From NCBI GenBank assembly GCA_030834835.1, contig JAUQXD010000337.1, forward strand, positions 1 through 17,991: DNA of 17,991 bases. Reading direction: 5' to 3'. Positions within the stretch are counted from its first letter, which is position 1. Every line of letters starts with the position of its first letter. Below the pieces are notes generated by a model that worked only from the letters and a program-made list of their open reading frames with translations, was not told the DNA's origin and made no database searches. Below are positions 13,238 to 17,991 of the stretch, one piece after another. This DNA comes from Thermoflexales bacterium. Lineage in GTDB: Bacteria; Chloroflexota; Anaerolineae; Fen-1058. The position numbers and the translations under genes are program-made.

Positions 13238-15572
13238 GAATTTCAAATCAGCAATCATTGAGGGCTTGCTTGGCCTGGTCTTCTTCCTTGTCTACCTGTC
13301 TACTTGTCTATCCTCTGTCCTTTCCGCAGACAACGGCGAATTTCAACTGGTCGCATGGAAGTTGGGCATTGCGCATCCGCCGGGTTATGCGCTGTACACC
13401 CTCGTCGGTTGGTTGTTCTCGCGCCTGTTTGCGTCACCGGCCTTCGCGCTGAATTTACTTAGCGTCATCCTCGCCTCAATCACGCTGGTCGTCGTCAGCC
13501 GCACGGTGCGAACACTGACGCAGTCCACGCTGACGGGCGTGCTGGCGGCGGCGCTATTGGGCACATCCACCACCTTCTGGGCACAGGCGACGACGGCCAA
13601 CATCCGCATGCCGACGGCGCTGTTCACGGCACTATATGTGAGTCTGTTGGTCGAGTGGGCGCGTAGTCGAGTGGTCGATCAGTCAACCGGTCAACCGGTC
13701 AACCGGCCAACCGGTCAACCGGTTATCCCGTTACGCGAAGCGCGTCATCTTGTCATCTTTTCATTCGTCTTCTCGCTCGGCCTCGGCCATCATCTTTCGA
13801 TCGCTTTTCCGGGCGTTGTCTTCGTCCTCTACATCTTGCTGACCGACCGTACGTTAATCAAACAGCCGCGCCGTTGGGTTGCGCCGTTGATTGCGTTTGG
13901 GCTGGGCCTGCTGGTGCTGCTTTATCTGCCGTTGCGCGGCGCGACGGGTGGCACGCTGGCCGATGGCGAAGCAACGGCCTACCTGGTGCAGCCCGATAAA
14001 TTTCTCGATCACGTGTTGGGGCGCGGCTTCGAGGGCGACTTCTTCTATTTCATCAACACCCGACCGGATTTGTTGCTCGATCGGGCCGCGCTACTGCCCA
14101 CGCTCTTTACCTTTCAGTTCAACCCGTTCGTGATCGTGCTCGTCCTCATCGGCGCGCTGCGCCTCATTCGCTGCGACTGGCGTTTGGCGTTGATGCTGCT
14201 CGGAGGCACGACCCTGCACACTTTCGTCGCCCTCACCTATCGTGCCCCGCAGACGGTGGAATATCTACTGCCCGCGTATGTGCTGCTGGCGATTGTTATC
14301 GGTTATGGCCTTCACGCACCGCGCACCACGCACCACGTATTACGAATTACGCATTACGCACTACTTGCTGCGTGCGGCGTGTTGATCGTTCTTCAATTCG
14401 CCAACAACTTCCCTTCATTCAATTGGCTGCGCCAGAACGACGACACCCGCGCCTATGCTGAATCGCTGTTGAACGACGCGCCCCCCAACGCGATTATTTT
14501 GTCCAACTGGCACTGGGCCAATCCGATGTGGTATCTGCAACAAGTCGAGGGCGTGCGCCCTGATGTCGAGGTGCAGTATGTCTATCCACGTGGCGAGACG
14601 CTGGCGCAGTCCTACCTGAACGCCATAGATGCGGGCTTGAAAACCAATCGGCCCGTCGTCACGAACATGGCCTTCCTCGCTGAGTTCAACGCCAGCCCGT
14701 ATTTCTTCGCGCCGATCAGCGCTGAGGCGTATCAGGTCTGCGCCACGCCGTGTCCGCTACCGCGTGTGCCCGTTGCGACTGTCAACGCCGATTTCGATCA
14801 GCGCTTCAATTTGATCGGCTATCACTTGAGCCACACGGCCACTACCGCCGGCGAGCCGGTGACGATACTGGTCGCCTATCAGGTAGAGCAATCACCCGAT
14901 CGCGATTACAGTTTCTTCGTGCATCTGGTCACACCCGACGGCAGTGTGATCGGTCAAGCCGACTATACCGTGGCGACCACCCGCTATCAGGCCGGCGACA
15001 CGTTTGCCGTGCGCTTCGCCGTCGCACCGCTGGCCGATGTGCCGCCCGGCGATTACACGCTGATGGCCGGCGTTTATTCGGGTGCGGCGCCGTTGAAGTC
15101 AAATGGCGCAGAACGAATCTCTCTTGGGCCACTGACTGTGCAGGCGGCTACTCGCCTGATCACCGCCAAAGGAATCGACCTGGCAGGCGGCATTACCTTC
15201 GTGGGATCAACCGCCTCGATCAACGGCGAGCTTCATCCCGGCGATCGGCTCACACTCGATCTGAACTTCATCGCCACGCGACCAGTCCTGCGCGACTACG
15301 TCGTCTCGGTGCAGCTGACGGGCAAAGGCTGGCGCGTCAGCGATGATAGTGTGCCCGCCCTCGGCGCAATTCCAACCTTAAAGTGGATCGCCGGGTCGCA
15401 GATCGCCGATCGGCACGTGCTGAGAATCCCCGCAGACGCCGCGCCCGGCCCGGCGACGATCAGCGTTATCCTGTATGACTCGTTTACACAAGAGCCGCTG
15501 CCGTTGCTCGACGCGGAGTTGATCAAGCAGGGGCAAAGTATTCCGATCGGAACATGGAATGTGAAACCGTAA
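13227..15572 (+). CDS. DUF2723 membrane glycosyltransferase (GT-C, putative protein O-mannosyltransferase)
   Basis: This 781-residue polytopic membrane protein has the DUF2723 signature near its N-terminus: Asp35 and Glu38 in SADNGEF, followed by LGIAHPPGYALY. About ten hydrophobic segments (to about residue 395) precede a large extracytoplasmic region with two beta-rich domains (about 500-775). DUF2723 proteins are GT-C-fold enzymes. The animal member TMEM260 is a protein O-mannosyltransferase, so a lipid-linked sugar donor and a secreted protein acceptor are plausible here. Three repeat tracts lie in the gene. One falls in membrane segment 1. One encodes the loop STGQPVNRPTGQPV (about 153-166). 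One encodes APRTTHHVLRITHY (about 365-378) between membrane segments. The start is the ATG at 13227 inside a repeat, with an alternative GTG at 13224. No ribosome site is visible. A terminator-like hairpin follows. Confidence 0.88.
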   Translation: MRVSNFKSAIIEGLLGLVFFLVYLSTCLSSVLSADNGEFQLVAWKLGIAHPPGYALYTLVGWLFSRLFASPAFALNLLSVILASITLVVVSRTVRTLTQSTLTGVLAAALLGTSTTFWAQATTANIRMPTALFTALYVSLLVEWARSRVVDQSTGQPVNRPTGQPVIPLREARHLVIFSFVFSLGLGHHLSIAFPGVVFVLYILLTDRTLIKQPRRWVAPLIAFGLGLLVLLYLPLRGATGGTLADGEATAYLVQPDKFLDHVLGRGFEGDFFYFINTRPDLLLDRAALLPTLFTFQFNPFVIVLVLIGALRLIRCDWRLALMLLGGTTLHTFVALTYRAPQTVEYLLPAYVLLAIVIGYGLHAPRTTHHVLRITHYALLAACGVLIVLQFANNFPSFNWLRQNDDTRAYAESLLNDAPPNAIILSNWHWANPMWYLQQVEGVRPDVEVQYVYPRGETLAQSYLNAIDAGLKTNRPVVTNMAFLAEFNASPYFFAPISAEAYQVCATPCPLPRVPVATVNADFDQRFNLIGYHLSHTATTAGEPVTILVAYQVEQSPDRDYSFFVHLVTPDGSVIGQADYTVATTRYQAGDTFAVRFAVAPLADVPPGDYTLMAGVYSGAAPLKSNGAERISLGPLTVQAATRLITAKGIDLAGGITFVGSTASINGELHPGDRLTLDLNFIATRPVLRDYVVSVQLTGKGWRVSDDSVPALGAIPTLKWIAGSQIADRHVLRIPADAAPGPATISVILYDSFTQEPLPLLDAELIKQGQSIPIGTWNVKP
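13287..13310. repeat. Three octanucleotide units in DUF2723 membrane segment 1
   Basis: CTTGTCTA (13287-13294), CCTGTCTA (13295-13302) and CTTGTCTA (13303-13310) lie in tandem and encode LVYLSTCLS in the first membrane helix. The short length makes chance possible, but the pattern matches the other tracts. Confidence 0.5.
13682..13721. repeat. Octanucleotide tandem repeat inside the DUF2723 gene
   Basis: Five tandem copies of GTCAACCG occur, with one T-to-C change in the fourth. Three units make 8 codons, so the protein shows an 8-residue period, TGQPVNRP. The tract encodes a polar loop between membrane segments and stays in frame. Confidence 0.9.
14313..14364. repeat. Heptanucleotide repeat inside the DUF2723 gene
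   Basis: Three 7-nt units of CACGCAC type (14313-14333), a 3-nt phase shift, then four units of GNATTAC type: GTATTAC, GAATTAC, GCATTAC and GCACTAC (14337-14364). They encode a His/Arg/Thr-rich linker between two membrane segments. Confidence 0.75.
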
Positions 15573-15576
15573 GAGA

Positions 15577-15609
15577 TGCGGCCTCAGATCGAATCGATCC
15601 GAGGCCGCA
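15577..15609. terminator. Hairpin terminator between DUF2723 and the convergent secreted-protein gene
   Basis: A 15-bp stem with one mismatch (15577-15591 with 15595-15609) has a 3-nt loop, AAT, and begins 5 nt after the DUF2723 stop. No T-run follows directly, although TTTTTA occurs about 25 nt later. It lies between two convergent genes and probably ends both transcripts, or protects their 3' ends. Confidence 0.6.
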
Positions 15610-15666
15610 CCGCTTCAACCGGCTTCAGCCAGTATTCTATTTTTAGCCGTCGATTTCAATCGATGA

Positions 15667-17991
15667 CTATTTCCTCATCAACGGCAAATACAACTGCTTC
15701 GCCGCCGCGATCAGCGTCACATCGTTGGGGATGCCGGCGTGCATGTTGTAGTTGCGCACACGAATGCGCGGGCCGCCGCCGTCTTCCGACACCAGCCCTT
15801 TCACCGTGATCTTGTCGAATACCTTGAACGAATCCCACACGCCGTTGTAGCCGTCCAGGAAGGCGCGCACCGGGCCACTACCGTCGTCCACCATCACGTA
15901 TTCAGGACCTTTCGCCGTGATCGTACCCGTGATCTGCGTCAACCAGCCTTGATTCTGCTCGAGCGCCGCCTGCGCCGTGGTGAACGGCAGCGGGGCCGGC
16001 TCGATGTTGTTTGTCGGCGTGATCACCTGCACTTGCTCGGCTTCAAAGAACTCCACTTCCGTGTCGCCCTGATAGATGCCCACCGTGCCCAGCACGCGCA
16101 CAACCGCGCCGCGCGCATACTGCGTGGCGCTGATGTCGCCGGCTGGCGCGTGGATGGTCATGCCGCCCGTTTCATCTTCCACGTACAGCACGTTGAAGAA
16201 CTCGCCGAAGGCCGCGGTGATCTTGCCTTCGATCCACACCAGCCGATCGAGTTTGTCCGGCTGATTGACCGTCGTGTAGGCGCGGGCCTGCGCGATGGTT
16301 GACTTTTGAACGGGCGTGCCCAGCAGCCACATCACCGTTTGCAGGTTGAACAGTTCATTCTGCTTGCCATCGCCGGCGGTGTAGGCAAACGTGCCAAAGC
16401 CGTCATTGCTATCGCCATACAGCATGATGCGGCCGCCGCCATTGGGCAGTTGCGTCACCGCCGCCATCGGCAGCGGAATCGCACCTGCGGGCTGCGGGTT
16501 GGGATAGGTCCACGTCGGATTGTAGATGTAGGCATCGGCCTGGTTGTCAGCGTCCGTGTTGTTCGTGTGATAAGGATTGTGGTAGAAGTCGCTGCTGTAG
16601 CCCGCGTCCAGGTCGCCCTGCACCACAATCTGCACGCCCGGCGTGCCCGCTGTGATGGGCTGCGTAACCAGCCGCCCGCGAACCGAACTGAGACTCCACG
16701 ACGCCAGCGACTCCACGTTGACGCCGATGCTGGTGGCGGTCTTTCCGGGGAAGTCACCCCATTCCACGCCAAAGACGTAACCGTTGTTGCTGTTGCCGTC
16801 GATCACTTCGTCGTCGTTGAGGCGCATGTTGATCTGAGCGCCGGTGCGCGTCTCGATCCGATCGACGATGGCATTCAACCGATCGGCCACGGTGTTGGCC
16901 CATGCGACTTTGCCGGTGTAATCGGCCAGACCGCAGATCCACAGGCTGCCGCCCGTCGCCGCATAATCGGCAATGGCGTCGAGTTCGGCGGCGCTGTAAG
17001 CCGTCTCCGGCGCGGTAATGACGAGCAGTTTCACCGTGTCGGTGTTGAGCGTCGACAGCGTGAACGGCGTCAATTGCTTGAGCACGTTGTAGCGGTGATC
17101 CGACAGGTCTTTGACGAACATCCGCATCTCGCGGCCGGCCGCATTGACGTTGCCGTGCGCAGCATCGATCAGGATAAGGGGCAGATGCTCGTCGGTCACA
17201 TCCATCACCGTGGAGCGCGCGTTGTCTTCCAGATTGTCGCCGGCCGGCGTGCCGCTGATCTGCGCCGTGATCGTGACCGGGCCGGTCACCACCGGCTGCC
17301 ACGAAATGCTGGCATAGCCATCCACACACGGGCCTTTCACACAGGCAGGCGCCGTGGTGGTCAACACTTGCGGCGCAAGGTTGGGGATGTAGAAGGTCAC
17401 GGTGACCGTCTGCGTCGTCGCCATGCGATTGGTCACGCGCGCCGTGATCAGGCTAGGATTGTAGATCGAAGCAATGGTCGGTTCGATAACCAGATCGGTC
17501 AGCGACACATCGATCGCGCCGTGCGCCCAGATCGGTGACGACACACTGCGATCGCCGTCGGGCTGCGTGACCTTGACGTAGTAGTAGTGCTCGCCGGGCG
17601 TCACCGGCACGATCGGCTGCCAGACAAACGTGGACGAAGCGAACTGCGTTTGAGTCACAATTTCGCCGCCAAACGTAATCAACTGCACCGATACGCTGCC
17701 TTCAGTATCGGGATCGTTGCCCGTCACTTCGAAGGCCAGCGAGCCAGTGTTGGTGATGTCGCTGCCCATCCACAGGCCATTGGCCTTCAGGCCCAGTGCG
17801 AAGTTCTTGTCTTCCGTCGCAAAGGTGCGGCGCGCCTGCAAAGCCGCCATGAGATCGGCTTTGGTCAGGCTGGTCAGCCACACGCCGGTGCGGTGATCGG
17901 TGTTGCTGCCCCAGTATGGCGAGTGGGTGTCCGCGTTGTTGGTCGCGCCGATCTTCCAGCCGTAATCCAGCGAGCGGATGTATTCGTCTTC
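15667..17991 (-). CDS. Large secreted multidomain protein with PHP/CehA-like domain end (5' end outside window)
   Basis: The frame is open to the right edge, so 774 C-terminal residues are visible. Residues 1-65 (numbered from the edge) match the end of a CehA/McbA-type PHP metallohydrolase: GWKIGATNNADTHS (Asp21, His23) and then LTKADLMAALQARRTFATED. Next come an Ig-like domain (about 66-155) and a CARDB-like domain (about 160-265). A region resembling DUF4350 or amidotransferase folds follows (about 270-565), with LPLILIDAAHGN, KLLVITAPE and ADYAATGGSLWICG. Two OB-fold-like domains lie at about 575-745. The protein ends LYLPLMRK, a tail I associate with extracellular Chloroflexota proteins. 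It probably acts at the cell surface on phosphoester-type substrates, but no specific substrate is evident. Signal peptide and N-terminus are not in view. Confidence 0.82.
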   Translation of the reverse strand, partial: EDEYIRSLDYGWKIGATNNADTHSPYWGSNTDHRTGVWLTSLTKADLMAALQARRTFATEDKNFALGLKANGLWMGSDITNTGSLAFEVTGNDPDTEGSVSVQLITFGGEIVTQTQFASSTFVWQPIVPVTPGEHYYYVKVTQPDGDRSVSSPIWAHGAIDVSLTDLVIEPTIASIYNPSLITARVTNRMATTQTVTVTFYIPNLAPQVLTTTAPACVKGPCVDGYASISWQPVVTGPVTITAQISGTPAGDNLEDNARSTVMDVTDEHLPLILIDAAHGNVNAAGREMRMFVKDLSDHRYNVLKQLTPFTLSTLNTDTVKLLVITAPETAYSAAELDAIADYAATGGSLWICGLADYTGKVAWANTVADRLNAIVDRIETRTGAQINMRLNDDEVIDGNSNNGYVFGVEWGDFPGKTATSIGVNVESLASWSLSSVRGRLVTQPITAGTPGVQIVVQGDLDAGYSSDFYHNPYHTNNTDADNQADAYIYNPTWTYPNPQPAGAIPLPMAAVTQLPNGGGRIMLYGDSNDGFGTFAYTAGDGKQNELFNLQTVMWLLGTPVQKSTIAQARAYTTVNQPDKLDRLVWIEGKITAAFGEFFNVLYVEDETGGMTIHAPAGDISATQYARGAVVRVLGTVGIYQGDTEVEFFEAEQVQVITPTNNIEPAPLPFTTAQAALEQNQGWLTQITGTITAKGPEYVMVDDGSGPVRAFLDGYNGVWDSFKVFDKITVKGLVSEDGGGPRIRVRNYNMHAGIPNDVTLIAAAKQLYLPLMRK

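Noticed and set aside
13682..13721. CRISPR array
   Set aside because: Units are only 8 nt, adjacent and without unique spacers. No cas genes are present.

Overview
The window looks like chromosomal DNA from a member of the Chloroflexota (Anaerolineae-like), probably from an uncultured organism. This is an inference. It rests on moderately high GC, a secreted protein ending in LYLPLMRK (a C-terminal pattern I associate with Chloroflexota extracellular proteins), a DUF2723 membrane glycosyltransferase, and the variant PAMD/ASG motifs in CoaBC. No RNA gene, transposase, integrase or CRISPR array was seen.

Left end (1-1857): a C-terminal scrap of an unrecognised gene, then a small AT-richer ORF carrying an R-x4-H motif like that of HEPN proteins, then coaBC for coenzyme A synthesis. 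A near-consensus sigma70-type promoter (1884-1912) drives an orphan OmpR/PhoB-type response regulator (2009-2701). That gene ends at a perfect 16-bp hairpin, which it shares with the convergent operon on the other strand.

Minus-strand operon (6909 down to 2748): kamA (lysine 2,3-aminomutase), a possible 19-residue ORF joined by ATGA overlap to the next gene, two different D-Ala-D-Ala-ligase-like ATP-grasp enzymes, and a GNAT acetyltransferase whose start overlaps the preceding stop. The tight coupling suggests one pathway that makes beta-lysine and then ligates and acetylates it. The product is unknown, and this is the best candidate for an undescribed system in the window. Upstream lie a 7-4-7 direct repeat (GGTGAAA, 11-bp pitch) of the kind bound by OmpR/PhoB proteins, a terminator, and the gene for a winged-helix regulator with a degenerate receiver (7165-7836).

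Divergent control region (7837-7994): two promoters stand back to back, with abutting -35 boxes in the palindrome TTCCAATTGGAA and 17-bp spacers on both sides. A perfect 20-bp palindrome covers the -10 box of the regulator gene.

Plus-strand run (7995-15572): a PF00882-like putative zinc phospholipase, a patatin-like lipase, galE, a second GNAT, a small membrane protein, a GT4 glycosyltransferase and a DUF2723 glycosyltransferase, ending at a hairpin. This looks like a surface glycan, glycoprotein or lipid gene set. Facing it is the 3' part of a large secreted multidomain protein with the tail of a PHP/CehA-type domain (15667 to beyond 17991).

A second striking feature is a dispersed family of degenerate 7- and 8-nt tandem repeats. 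They fill several intergenic gaps, often as inverted arms. They also lie inside coding sequence, where they encode extra loops in the GT4 and DUF2723 proteins and supply the stop and start codons at the junction of those two genes.
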